Below, in pieces: positions 46,921-61,500 of a stretch of DNA of 64,000 nt. The translations under genes were made by a program, and so were the position numbers. The notes beneath the pieces were generated by a model. It saw nothing but the letters and a program-made list of their open reading frames with translations, had not been told where the DNA came from and did no database searches. The DNA lies in assembly GCF_048771995.1 (NCBI RefSeq), contig NC_133026.1, forward strand, positions 102,765,001-102,829,000, written 5' to 3'. The DNA comes from Taeniopygia guttata (Eukaryota; Chordata; Aves; Passeriformes; Estrildidae). How positions within the stretch are numbered: position 1 is the first letter of the stretch; each line of letters begins with the position of its first letter.

Positions 46921-49900
46921 AAAGTTTCTGGGATTTTTTAGGGAGGGAGTTGTTAGATGAGGTTCTGACAGCCTCATATCTGTAGTTGTAGAAGTTCATT
47001 ATGCTTTATGACATATTCATTATGATATCTTCTCTTTACATGTCAATTGCAGAAGGTAGAGATGTTGCAGTTTTCGTTACAGCACATTCAGTGACAAATG
47101 AGAGGTTGGAATTGTCTGCTGGCTTAGATTCCTAAATTTTAGGAGGTATCTATGAACAGTATAGGCTCCATGGAATATTTAAATTACTTTTTTTTTTAAA
47201 GCTTTTGATTGAATAGACTTCTGTGCTAAATTATTAATCAAAAATGCTTGTCTTGCATAAAGTTTTATGTGTTTCTAGATATTTATTTGAAATTAAAGGT
47301 ACAGTAGACAAAGAATATCTTGGTTCTCTGACTGCTTTTGGCAAAAGCAGTCCCATGTTGCAGCCTGAAACATAAGACAGTAAAAGATACATTTGTTTTT
47401 CAGGTATGCTCAGTGTCAACAGAGACAATGGGGTGCAGTTGCAGCTGGAATAAAATTAGTCTTCTATAAATTACATAAAGATCACTGGATGAAAATCTGT
47501 AGAAAAATATGAACAAACCATTGCTTACAAGCTGATGTAAAATTAATCAGATTTTAGACCAAGGTTCAACTGTCAATATATTGTTGAACTACAAATTACT
47601 CTTTCTTTTTAATAAAAATATCTTGCTTTTCATCTATCTTTTTCGTTATTTTTTATTTTTATCTAACAGAAAATACCCAGAGAAAATATGCAGGCTATAA
47701 AGAGGAAAATCCTAATTCAGTGTTCTTAAGGTGCAGCATTTAGTACTAAATTTTTCATGTAATGAAATAGAAGCCAAAGGGCAATTACTTGACTTTATTT
47801 TATTAAAATAAAGTTCTGCACAGTCAGCTGGCAAGAAATCTCTTTTTCAGCATTTTACTATCATTCAGTGTCTTAGTATCATTGCAGACAGAGTTCAATC
47901 AAGAATCCTGACCTTTTTTGGGTCAAAAAATAGAAAAAGAAAAAATAAAATAGAAAAGGAAGTAAGGAGGTGGTGGGAGAGGGGGAAAGAACTATTATAC
48001 CTCAAATGTAGTCATAAAAAATCTCACCCAGCAATTTCAAATAGTGGATAAAATTTTGCTTTTCTATTACAGCATAAAGTGTTTCAACAATACAAAGCAG
48101 CTTCCAGGTGCTCTTGAACAATGACAGATAACTACTGTTATTGGATCACCAAGCCAAGCTGATATCCAAGGCTTCTGATGGTGTTTGAATTTGCAGCTAC
48201 CAGAGCTGTCTGACTCATGGGAAATAGTTAAAGGGGGATAAATATATGCTCAGAGCAGGCAGGTGTTTCTTGTACAATCCTCTCTGTGCTCCCTTTATTT
48301 TCTTCATCCAGTTTGATTGCCACTTGGCTTCCTTTCTCCCAAATCCTTGGCTAATCTCTTCTATGTAGGCTCTTTTGCCACCCTTATCACCACAGCATCC
48401 AAGTGGCTGCCAGTAGCGCATTAAGTTACGCAGTAAGATGTCACACGTGTCTCCTGGTCTCTTTCATCTGCTGTCCAGAGGAAAAAAGAACCTGTGTGGA
48501 CAACAGGATGTTTTAGTAGGATATTAATTCTTCTTTTCCTTTTGCTATGTATACTATAATGTTTGAAAAATCTTGGCAGAAAGATTTTTCATTTGAGGTG
48601 AAAGCAGAAACTGTCACGTACACTGATGAATTGGTGTGGATAGTTTCCTAAAGGTTGATGACCTTTTTCCCCTCCCCCAGCAGTGGCAAACATAATTAAG
48701 GCTGAAATATCATCCACCAGGACAAAACAGAATGTCTTTCCAAGCAAGGTTGACTGGAGCCTTCTTTTCTGGGCTTTCTCTGAATCAGAGTAAATCCATT
48801 AGTATTTCTATGCCAAGAAACCCAGTCAAACAAAAGTGCTTGCACTGTGCCTCTCCAGAAGCCCTGTTCTGTAATGTGTGCTGGCCTGATTCAGGTATTC
48901 AAAAATGCAAATTTAAGCTCCCAAATATGAAACTTGAAATGGTGGTTTTAATGATTTGCTTCAAAGTGAGTTTTCAAGGTCACACAAATATCATTTACTG
49001 AAAACAACACAAGTAATTATGGACCCAAATTTGTTTCTGTGTTTCCCTGGGTACTTAGGAGCTGTGGAGTGAAGCAAAGCTGTATTCCTACTTCAGACTG
49101 CAGCTCCAGACCACATTAAGTAGCTCACAACTGCCTGCCATGTTTGAGCTTTTCCTACCTGTGCAAAGAGATCTCTCCGGTCTTTCTCCACTCTTCTGGG
49201 TCTATGACTACTTTGAGGTCAGAACAGATTGTGGGTCTGTCCACCCATACATCTAAGGAGAGATAGCACAGAGGACTTGCTGCAGTCCAAGAGCTGAACT
49301 AGCAGCTTACTTGTGATTAATACTCTGCAAAGTTTCCACAGTGATCACCAGCTGACAACCTGCTACTTGAAAGAAATTCAATAAAATAGATGCCTTTGTA
49401 ATCTCTGTGGATTAGCACCTATCATAATTAAATTTATAGTCTAACACCTTAGCAGACACCTAAATTACTTTCATTACACTTATATCTGCTATCCATGATG
49501 AGTCAAGCTCACACTTTAGGTAATGCAACCTTCTCTTATACCTTTCTGGGATTTGTTTGCAAAGTTTTAAACACAGGAAAAGTTTCCCCATGATGAATAG
49601 CACCAAAGTTTGTTTTTAATGGCTGTCACCTCTTGTTTGCAAGGGAAGAGCTACCACTTGCACTGTCATTTATATGTAATAAACCTACCCCATTACCCAG
49701 TCACTGATTTATTTTTATTAAATTTTTAAAACAACAAATTACGCTTCTGAAGCACAGAAGGCAAAGATTGTTCTGAAGGTAAAGCTTCAACCAACTTTGG
49801 TGGCTTTAACAGACTTCTGAAAATACTTAGTATTCAATATCCCATTTCCATACATCATTCCTGCTGAGCAAAGCAGCAAGGAGAGCCTTTTCTAACAATG

Positions 49901-51193
49901 ATTCTTTTAGGGATCTATTTTACTCATAAGGATTTCTGGAAGAAAGCTTCTCTTCAGTGGAAAATAGTTATGAGCTGTTAGCATACTCCAATTCACTTTA
50001 AACTCATTTTGCATTCATCTTTAGGATTACTGTTAGAGAGTAGAAACAGGGAACAGCGAAGTGTGAAATTTATTGGGCGGCATCACAAAGCTGCTGTCTC
50101 TAGAAAAAGCGTAGCTGAATATGAACTGTTTCTCTGCAATTTAATAACTCACACAAATATATGTAGCCTTTAGTAAAAGAACCTCTCAAGACACAGAAGC
50201 CAACAAAGAATTGTTTTTCTTATCTATGTGTTGAATAAATTTGCCACATTTAATTCATAATTACTAACAAGGATGATTGAACAGTATTTCCATGTGCATT
50301 AAACTCATTTTCCATCTGTTTCAGTTTCTCACGTTAACATGATCAAGTGTGTTGAAGAGCTGAGATTCTTTTAATAGAAAGTTTAACAATCTCATGAAAA
50401 TAGAGTATTATGAAGGATTTGGGTCATGCAACACAGAGAGGTAAGATATGTCACAGGGCTGACTTCTTCAAAAGATCAAATACATTATTTCACTGTCTAA
50501 GACTAAAGTAACCACATACAAACACACAAGAGGATTATTAAAGACACCTGGAAGTAAAATTAAATCACTCTTATTCAGAAACAAATTATGATAGCAGCGA
50601 GGTTGCTCTGCAGAATTTCTAACCTCAATAAGATGGCAAGAATGCTGAAACAAAACCAATTTAAAAGACAAGCACAGGCAAAAAGCAAATTATAATGTTT
50701 GGCCAAATCAGGTGAATGGTAACTCTCTGTTGAGTATCATTTTTTCATGTACAGAAATAAGATGTTTGTAATAACTTTTTCTAAAATAATTGCTGTCTCA
50801 AAAAAACCATGAGCATAACTGAAAATACTTTTATATCTGGCAAGCTACAAAATGATACTTTGTACCCTTGTCTAGGTTTAATGGCATATTGAAGTAATTT
50901 TTTCATCAAAATCTAATATCAGAAATTTTCTAATTCTTTATGTTGCACATTATATTTACTGCATCAATCAAGCCTATTTTGGTTTGGCAAATATTGGAAT
51001 TTTCCATAATGTAGTTCTCTAATATTTTCAGTGCAGCTTTGCACCACAGAATTAGAGACTTCTTTAAGCCTTACTTTGGAGTATGAGTTTTGAACATTTT
51101 TAAGCACAGTCATTTTACTGTGATCATTTATGGTGAATGGAAATCAAATGATTTTCTTATGTATACTTTTAAAAGAAACATTTGTTGTCGAGT
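46921..51193. other. Unique non-coding stretch
   Basis: More than 4 kb with no recognised exon, RNA or transposon. The mixed-composition interval 49000-49330 is less AT-rich but shows no coding signature. Confidence 0.55.
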
Positions 51194-51433
51194 AGAATCA
51201 TAGAATATACTGAGTTGGAAGGGACCTATCAGGATCAGTGAATCCACTCCTGGATCTCTGCAGGACACCCCAAGAGTCACACCATGTACCTGAGAGAATT
51301 GTCCAAAGGCTTCTTGACCGCTGTCAGGAATGGTGCTGTGACCACTTCCCTGGGGAACCTGTCCCAGTGCCCAAACACCCTCTGGGTGAAAAACCTTTTC
51401 CTGATATCCAACCTAAACCTCCCCTAACTCAGT
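51194..51433 (-). mobile_element. CR1 LINE 3' fragment, third subfamily type
   Basis: AGAATCATAGAATATACTGAG and GTTGGAAGGGACC give the tail complement. The body (CAGGACACCCCAAGAGTCACACC, CTTCTTGACCGCTGTCAGG, GTGACCACTTCCCTGGGG, CTGGGTGAAAAACCTTTTCCTGATATCC) has the wording of a different CR1 subfamily from the other copies. It is antisense and well preserved. Confidence 0.93.
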
Positions 51434-52457
51434 AGCAATGCAGTTTTTTCAAAAGACTCGTCTTTCACCATCTTAATTAGAATGACTCAGAATGAAATCT
51501 GCTAAAATTAATTAATTAAGCATGTTAACACCTTTCTTTCCATATGCTGAAGTGAAGGTCTTCTTGCCCTTGCCTTTCCTAATCAGAGGGTTCTTTATGA
51601 AATGCTATTCTTAGATTTTGTAGCATTTTGTAGATGCTATTGTCAGCTATCCACATACATCTAACAAAATATAAATTTTTAATCTTTTTTTCCAACTAAA
51701 CTTATGTTTATAGTCATCAGCAGGTCAATATTTTTTATGGGTCAAGACATCTCCTGCACTCCCCACTCACCTCCTGTTGTCGAGGTTTTAGGTTTTCAAG
51801 GATACAAGAGAGACTTGATCAGATGGGCTTGTATTTCTACTCTATCAATCTGCACCTACTACTTGCATTCACCTAAATGCCACCAAAACCAATCTTGTCT
51901 TAAACCAATTTTGTGTTTTTAGGTTATTCAGTCAGTCATCAGCTTTAAAAGAAGGGCATGTAAAGTATGTGACATAGTTTGTTGGGTCAAAATGTAAATG
52001 GAGGTCTTTGATAATGGAGGTCTTAACCCAGAGGGCTTCACTGACAGTGGCAAAGCATCCTCTTAGAACAATAGTTTGATTAGAAAAGGTATTACTGAGA
52101 AAGTACTTATTTCCAATACTTTATTTGTTACTGCTTTTAGCACAAGCTCCTTTTGGCTGTGAACCTTCACTGCTACATCTTCTTCTCTTGTTGCCTCCTG
52201 CACTCTTTGCATCAACTTAGATTGTATAATTTAATCTATGTATCCTTTTCTAAAACTACTCATATTTTCACCTGTTGACACATGGCCCCGATTTTCAAAA
52301 AATCACTGACAATTGTTCAATCAAATACTTCTAATACAGGGAAGATATTCTTGCTCTTTTTAAATGCTGTGACTTGGATTATGGAGAAAGGATATTTTTG
52401 TTTTATTTAATAGAAAAATAAAGAACTAACATACAAAACCTCACAAAACTCAAGCAT
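51434..52457. other. Unique non-coding stretch
   Basis: Nothing recognisable. It includes a TTAATTAATTAA-type run near 51508. Confidence 0.5.
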
Positions 52458-52516
52458 GGAATAATAGAATAATTTGGCTTGAAAGGAGTCTTAAATGTCA
52501 TCTAGTTCCAACTTCC
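52458..52516 (-). mobile_element. CR1 LINE tail remnant
   Basis: GGAATAATAGAATAATTTGG, GAAAGGAGTCTTAAATGTC and ATCTAGTTCCAACTT match the complement of the last ~60 bp of CR1. Only the 3' terminus is present. Confidence 0.7.
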
Positions 52517-55500
52517 AAATATATTTAAAATGTATTATAAAGCTGGCCAAAATATTACATATTTAACATGTCTAATTATTTTTATGTCTGTATTATATCA
52601 ATAACTTATAACCTAACAAATCTATCCCTTTTTAAAAATTATCTGATTAATCTTAGTACTGTGACTTTTTAATATATCATGCTACTCTTTCTAAAATATA
52701 CCTACCGAGACAAATATATTGTCAGGTGTCAATTTTCCATATTTGCTTGGCCTATGTTTTTTAACAATTAAAATACCATTTTACTCTGAAGGTACCTGTA
52801 ACTCAAGGGTTTTCTGCTCTCTGGTACCAGTACTAAGATTAGTTTCCCAATAATACAGCATGATTTAGCATCATACACTGAGAGTCTCCACTAATTTGTT
52901 TTGTCATTCAGAGCATCTAATCTTAGCCAGAACTCTGTAATACCATATTTAAGAAAAACAAAGAATATTGTGGCTTGTAAATAACAAGTATTAATAGGAA
53001 TATGGAGAGGAATGCATCACTGCAGAGATTAAGGGATGGCCATTCCAAGATTCAAAGCTATTCTATGCATGAACTCTAATTCTCTTCCTGACCCTAACAT
53101 TTAGCAGAAGCGTCAAGGATAATATGAAGAAAATTTCACATGAATGTAAGCACATTTCCTTTGCTGGAAAACAGAATGCACATTGTTAAGTACATCTTTC
53201 ATCTCTAACAAAAAGATAACACTCAGCTCTTCTGTAGATATTTTGCTTTGGAAAATACAATAATGCCTTAAATTTCACTCTTAAGCAAAAGCTCCTACTA
53301 TAGTAAATTTTTCCGTTAGAAAAGTGTTCAAGCCAGAAAAGGAATTATTGCCCAATAAACAAAGTTTGCCATTTACAGTATTCAGGCAATGCACTTTAAG
53401 TTAACAGCCATAGCAATTTGGGTAAGGCACTTGTGTGAAATTTGAGTCAGCTGCAGGGCTTCATATTTCAGTAATACTTGACAGCACTGGCATACTAAAG
53501 AGAAGAAAATCTTATCTCCACTCATGTACTCTAAAGGGATTTGTAATTGTCTCTGGTCATCAACAAAAAACATTAAACTATTTTCCAATAGCAGTTAGAG
53601 AACCTGTGCACTTCCCATCCACTTCCATGGGATTATCAGTAATGATGTTCCAAGGTATTTTTCCCCACAGAAAAAATCCCAAATGGAACTCTGGATTTCA
53701 GATTCCTTTTGAAAAACAGTGGAAGTGTTTCAAAGAAATCCTTTGGAATGATCCTTATATCACTCAAACTGGTCTGACATGAATGGAAAAAAATATTTAT
53801 AATTTTAAGAAGTGTGATGTTTTCAGAATCTAGACTAAAATTGTAATGGCCAGAACCAAAGTCCTGGCTGAAAAATTCCTAAGTTTAATATTAGGGATCC
53901 AAAGTACATGGAGATTGATTATATACAAAACTGAAAATAGCAAGGTAAACTTCCCTGTGTTTGGAGGACCATTGGAAGTGGGATTATCTGCAGTTTCCAA
54001 AGAAAGCCCATGGAAAATATTGTTCACCCCATTTCAGAAGAAATACTGACTTAAATCAGCTGCCAGTTTTGTTAAGCCAGTTTAAAAAGTGCACTTGGGC
54101 AGCATACTTTCCATAGAAAGGTGGATACTTGATGAAATATGGCTTTTAACTCCATTTATGTGGATTCTCATCAGAAAACTTCTCTAAATTAGCTCCCTCT
54201 ACTTTTCACTATTTTCCCTATTGTAAAATTCAGAAACAGTTCTCTATTGAAAGGCACATGCTAACAATTCAGGTATACAATCAAATGTGTGTCTATCTCA
54301 CAGTAACAAGAAAAATTAAGTCAAGGTACAGATTTCAGGTAAGCAGGCAGCCTTGCCCCTGTTTTTGCAGCTGCTCTCACTGCTGCTTTCACCAGAGCCA
54401 GCAGCACCAACTGGCATCTGAGGCAGCAGGAGCTGGAGAAAGAGAATCTGGAGTTTGAGAAAGGAATATTCAAAAGATATGTGACTCTGCAGGGACTCTC
54501 TAACCTGATCATATCTCACGGCTGCTGGCCAGATCTCTGTGTGAAAAAGATTTCTATGGTATTTTTAGAAAAGGAGAGAGAATCAGAACAGTGCAATATT
54601 TTAAAGGGGAAACTAGTGAGTAATTAAATACATGCTTAGTTTTAAATACACAAATAGCTTTGATTGTTTTTTTAAGTGAGTAATCTTATCACATGGGTTT
54701 GCAATCATATGTTTTAAAATAGGGATTGTATATTGCTGCTACATTTGGCCTGGTATTTATGGCTGCCTTTAAAAATAGAAAGTCTATCATTTAAGAGGTG
54801 TTAATAGTTAAATATATAATAGAACTTACAGTAATGTATGGAACAGTACCATCAAGTAAGACAAGAAACTTTATGACAAAGGGCAAATTACACAATACAC
54901 ACTGATACAATTTAAGTCTAATTTTACCAGTTCACAGTCAAACTGAGGAACCGTGAAATTAGAAAGGGTAAGGAAGGTTTGTATTTCTCAACACACAGTT
55001 TGCTGGCAAGTAACAATTCAAAAACAAGTTGGAAAAAATGAACTTTCTGAACTGCTTAGAATAGTACCTCTTTAGTTCAAGTTTTGGGCTATGCCATTTA
55101 ATATGTCTGTCAATGACTTGAAAGAAAACACAAAAAGTCTTTAGGGAAGAAAATGGAACAAGGACAAATCTCCAATACAAAGGAATATGAGTAACTTGTT
55201 TCATAGGTAAACCACTAGGTGCATCAATAGGGGACAGATGGTTTTTACATCTGAAGCAAAGATGCGAGCAATCATCTATGACAGGAGACTCCACCCCAGG
55301 CAGTAATGACTCTAAATAAGGTATTATGATAATGGTGATAGCTAATTGTAATTCCAGTAAGAAACTTGATGTTGTCCATCAGGATGTAACTGTTATGGTA
55401 TTGATGTGAACATTACTGAAACATGTTTTGCAGTTTGGGTGTCCATATTTCAAGAAAGATCTTGAGAAATTAACCTAGGTTGGAGGAGATCCCAGCCACC

Positions 55501-58500
55501 ATTAAAGAGAGGGAAACTATAACTTATAGGTATAGATTTAAGGATCTCAATCGATTTAATTTATCAAAGAGAGGTTTAAGAAATACTTCTATCAATCTTG
55601 AAGCATTTCAAATCATAAAAGAAAGCTCTGTCTAGAAAACAAAAAGTAATAATACCAAATCTCCGGAAGTAAGCCTAAATATAATGATACTGAATTTTTT
55701 GCCATAACACAGATCAAACTAATGTGCCAATTTGAAGAGATATGTGTTAATTATTGGGACTTGTAACCAAGGCCCGTGATGAACTCTGTACAAACAGTAG
55801 TTCAAAAACCAACATGAGGAGTTTTTCTGGAAAGTGTGCTTAACTTCAGCTCTGAACATTAGTTAATGAACACAAACAGTGGAACTTCTCTGAATCAGAA
55901 ATTTGGAAAAGCTTACCTACATTCTGTGAGCTGGCCTTAAGAACATTGAGAGCTGTCATCTTCAGTGCTACAGAGTTGAATCACTCAACCAAAATAATAA
56001 AATAGAGGAAGTGCTAGAAAAAAAAAAAAAAAGGTGAAATTTGAATTGAAAAATGCCTCTTTAAAAAGAAAATTCAATTTCCTTTCTGATAAATATAGCA
56101 CACTAGTTAAATTCTGATTCTTAAGAGGAATGATTCATCAGAGTTTTCCAACTTCTGTGGGGCGTTTTGATAAAAATTTTACTGAGAAGTATTTCATGTT
56201 TTTCTATTTAGATAGAAAACTGGATAGAATAACTTTTAGATTTAAATTCTTCTTGGTGTCATAGAAAACTGGTTAAATGAAAGTTAATTGAAATTATCAA
56301 ATTAGTCTATATGTTTGAAAAAAAAATTCTCTGCCCTAGTTATAAAGGATAAAAGAGGGGAAAACCCAGTTAGGCTATCTTGTGCTGTTGTTTTGTGAAT
56401 GGCTTATTGGTTTAGATTAATTTTAAATCTGCCTCCTTTAAACTAGATAGTGTATTTTAGAATGGAAGTATTCCCTGTATAAATACAAACCAAAGTGCAA
56501 AAACAAAAACTGTTTTAGACATATGGACTTTAAGTCTTGATTTCTTCTACTCTAATTCCATTATTCTTTCTTAATTTATCATATGTCTTCTCCTTTTATA
56601 AAATGGTAAATGAAGTAAAGAAAATTAGTTGACTTTTAAAATGGAAATTCTGTAGTGATTGGTTTCAAGCTTCTGTGTGTTACTGTGTTGTTTGTTTTTG
56701 ATTCAGCTATCTGCAAACAATTAAGAATACTTGTTGAAAAAAACCCTTTTTATGCATATTATTATAAAAAGTTGTAAGTCAAGCAGTTTTCTCCTCTGAC
56801 TAATTCTGGAAAGTAACAATGAACACATCAGTGATATCCACATAGTCAAAATTACCTCTATGGAAATTCCAAAATTTTAATCACGGTGTGGTACAGGATG
56901 AAGATTTAAAACCTAGAATTTTTCTCCCTGATACAAAAGAGACCATAAGTGCTCACAGAAGAGGTTCCATTCCAAATGGCTCAAACCCTAAAAATTGCAA
57001 TAGATACTACTGAACTCAGAAACATCCTGGGACTTCATCTAGAATGTTTGTGATGGGCATCTTCCTAGCAAAGTACTAACAGAGAAAAACAAAAATTTTC
57101 AGAGAGGAACTGAGATTAGATTTTGAAATATGCCTGTGTGACTTAAACGTGTGGAAATCTCTTGTCCACCAAGATTAATTGGGAGGACCTCAAACACAAA
57201 TTTTTCATCTTTCCACCTTTTTCAGAAAGTTATAACAAGATATTTCCTAATTTTACCTTTTACAGAAGAGCAGAGGAAGACTCTATCTGGCCTAATTGGC
57301 TCATATTGCAAAGGTCAGCTCCTGAAAAATCCCATGGAACTGAAGTACAATTAATATTACTGTTCTAATATATGTAAGCATACTGAAGAATTTCAAATAC
57401 TTTTTATGAGTTAATACTTATGAATAAATAATATAATTTAAATATCTGTTTATAGCTATAAGCTGCGCAAAAAAAAGGTGAAAATTAGGCAGAAATTGTA
57501 TATTTTGCAATCAAACAGTGGTAGAAAAAGTCTTAGCTACTACTGAAGCAAAAAGGAACTGGCAACATGAACTTGTCTGAGAGTCAGGGTAAGTCACCCA
57601 TAACAGACTCCATATGAAGTAATCAGGACAACATCAGTGAAGAAATGCACTATTGCTGAGAAAAAAAAAAAAAATTAGGAAAAAAAATCTTATATAGGAT
57701 ACCACCCAACATATAATTCTCCCATTACTTCTACAGTTTCTAGTCAGAGGCAGCTTTAATCCTGTATCTGAGTGTCAGGTCTAGAAATTCTGTAGAAAGC
57801 TCTATATTCATTAGCATCACAAACAGTGTAAGGTTATCTCTAAAGCTTCCACAGCACTTAAGTGTTTAACTTGGATTGGCCCCAAGTATTTTGATTCAAT
57901 CAACTCCTATGGGAAGAGCTAGGAAGCAGACTTAGCATACAAATGTTCACACCAGAAGGTGAAAGCAATTTGTTTTACCACTGTCACCTAAGGACTTTAA
58001 AGCTGACATATCACAGTGATCCCACCTATGAAGTTACTGGCACATTTCCTCTTCCATAAATTCCTCATTTTTATGCCTGCAATATCTTCTTTTCCATGGA
58101 TGCAGAAGAGGTCAGAGCTTTTTTTCATTCGAGGAGAATAATTTGCTTTGAAGCTCTCTGTGTCTGTGGTCCCAATGGAGACACCACTCCAGATATAAGG
58201 CTAGCTCAGTGTGGAATTACCCCTGTTACATTTACATCATGAAATGATGCCTTAGTAGAATTCTGATTAAAATTTGGCCAAATTGTTATTATCATAATTA
58301 TTGTTGTTATTGCAAAGACTCCTAACTGATTTATTTTTTTTACTCATTACAGAGTTTTGAATGTTAATATATATCGAAATCAGTAACTGGTAAAAGTTCT
58401 CTCCTTCAAATTTTCTTATTACCTGGAAAAAATAAAAATTCAGGAATTTTCAACTCAGATGAGATACAGGCAATGCTATAGGAATAGGAAGGGAGATATG

Positions 58501-61500
58501 TTTTAAGGAATTAGCTGCTGTTGGATATTTAATATTTCTATAAATACACAGCTATTTCAAATGCTAAGACTGTGTCAAAATCTATTTTAAATTACTACAG
58601 TGTGCCAGGAAATGCCACTTTTTTATTCCTTGCCATGAAGTGTGTCTATTTTCTTTTTTTTTTTTCAGATTCGAGTTCTTCATTGCTCTCTAATTTATAA
58701 AGACCATCTGAAAAACATATTTTTGATGACTAAGGAAGCCATCCAGACCTAAGATTGGTTGATGGATTCATTGTACTCACAGTCAGAGGATGTTTAAAAA
58801 CTGATTTCTTCTCAGCATACCACACCCTGAACATGTTGTTGTCCCTAATTCACATCCTAAGTGGCCTCATACTTTATGCTATGGTTAATGCTATACATGT
58901 TGAAATTACCTAAGTTTTTAGCCGTTACACTGGAGAAATCTGCACTTGCAAGATCGTTTGCTGGTGGTGAAAGAGCCACCATTAGTTCAACTCCTCTTAT
59001 AGGCAGAAAGGTTGTACACAGGATATCATTAGGTTGTATATGTGGAGAAATCAGGTGAAGGAATTGCACACCCTGGAAACCAAGAACAGCATAAAAATGG
59101 TCAATATTGCCTTTTTTTTTTTTTTCTTTTTTTTTCCTTTAGTAGGTGTAGATAACATGTTTAATTATGGCCAGGCAAAGTAAGTGAATGTGCATGTATG
59201 TTGGCATTTAAATAACTTCAGTGTGTCAGAAAATTCCATTTCTCCTTTCTTGCCATAAAGAGTCAGCTCAGGTCACTTTCCAAATGTTCATGCCATTTCA
59301 GTAGCCAGTAGACAATGTTTATAGCAAATTAAGCATCTGAATAACTAATAAACCTCTTTTTTTTTGAGCATGGATCCCTTTTTCTGCCCATATACTATGG
59401 CATGATTGCACTCCTTTCACATTAGATATTCTTTCTAAGCAGGTCTTCCATTGTTGCCATATTTATTAAATAAAAAATTCTCTTTCACTAACATTCCTTC
59501 AAATCTACTCCTATTGGTCAAATTCCCAAAAAGTCTAAAGCTAAGCATAAATTCAGATGTATTATGATACCAGCTTGAGCTACATTAATAAAGAAATTTT
59601 GATTTAGGACACATACAAGCCAATAAATGTTCAGAATAATAGTTCTCATTTACTGCATATTTATTTTCCAGTTTAGTTTTTATTACCATGTAAATGTTAA
59701 TATTTTTTTAATATTAACTATTAGCAACCATCCTGGGAAATAAAGACTGTGGACGACATCCTCACATGATCTGTAACAACTTCTAAAATGTGTGCATCTG
59801 TAGATGAAGTAACAGAAAAAACTAAGGTACATTGGACAGTTATATTAACAAGGATCAACTCTATAGGTTCCCCTGCTCTCTCATTGCTAGCTATCTTTAT
59901 TTCTGTTTACAATATGCTTTTAGTAAGTAGCATGCTGTTAAAGTTTCATTTTCTTTCACTGTAGAGTTCATTTTCCCCATCTAGTCACTGCTGAATATTG
60001 TAACAGTAAAACTGAGAATGGTAACTTTGCATTTGATTGTAGTGGAAATATAGTGCACAAAGGATATTTCAGTTTTCCCCTGCAGAGCAGTAAGGCTCTA
60101 ATTTATTTTGCTGCTTGGTTATGGGTTGCTTGTTTGATTTTTTTTTTTTCAAGTTTAACAGGAATGCTAATGATGCTTTACAATGGTATCTTTGTATCAA
60201 AATTATAAAGTTAGTAGAATCTTCTCTATGAGATACAATTAGCTAAAATATTTCTGCCAAGTCATAAAATACTTCCTCTGCTTGATTAAAAAAACCAACA
60301 AACAAAAACCAAACAAAAACTTCAAAGAACACAAAAAAACAAACCAAAAAAAGGAAATGACAGGTCTTTTTGTGGCTATTTACAAAATCAGAGAGCACTA
60401 TTAGCCTCTGAAAAACTCAAAGTGTTGATTATAATGTACTGGTTTTCTGTACCTGGTGAATATACATCACCCACTTATTTTAAATAAATAACATGAATGA
60501 TCTCTGATAGCTGTTCTAAATTATCCCTGGTTGTCCTTGCTTCTATTTGTATGGATCTACCTTTGCCTTCAAACACAGTGTGCTAGGGTGTTTGCTGCCA
60601 GCTGAATGGCAAAACTGTTGAGAGGAAAACACTTCTTTGACATTAGCAATGTGAATTTATCAAAATATAAGCCATTCATAAGGCTACATCATTGCTTCAT
60701 AAACACGAAGACATTTTTGACATAAGCTCTTCCTCTGTGTTTATCAAATGTCGCTTAAATGAATTATTCAATAACTCTCCCCTGTTTATTTTCACACACT
60801 GCAAAGACCATTAGAATGATTTAGCATGCTTTGTTCAGTAGAACAAGGAATTGCAAAAATATCACACAGGATGATTCGTAAGATAATTTTATAATTGGAC
60901 ACACTTTTGTTTTCCATGCCCCTGATAATTTAAAAAAAAAAAATTCCAAACACACTGGCATCAGCAATAATTTCCTCCATGAAAGAGAAAAAACAAATCT
61001 GTGGAGAACCATATTCATTATACTGTTTCTCTTTCTTTCTGTATCTCCATTTTCTAATTTCAATTGTAACTTTTTCTCTTTTTTTTTTTTTTTTAATATA
61101 ACAGCTTTGACATACAGAAATTCAAACATTATAATCTGCATCTCAATCATGCATAATTATTTTCTGTGTTTGTTGCTCCAGAACAAGCAGTGGAATGAAT
61201 GACCCAAGGTGTGACTGAAAATGAGATTGGGGTGAGAACTAGCTTTATGAAATAAAAATTAAAAATATCAGAACATAGCCTGAAGTTGAAGAAGGCAACT
61301 GGAAGAATTGGTATGAGCTATAATGTTACCTTTTCCGAGGACACAAGTTTTTTATAAAATAGCTAAATAGGTCAGGACTTTTGAATTTGATATCAAAGTG
61401 TTCTTTTTCAGAGGAAGTTACAGGTTTTGGTGAGGGACTTCATGTATCTGTGTAGAATTTAGAGGTTTATATTGCTTTAGTGCTGTAGAATTTAGTACTT

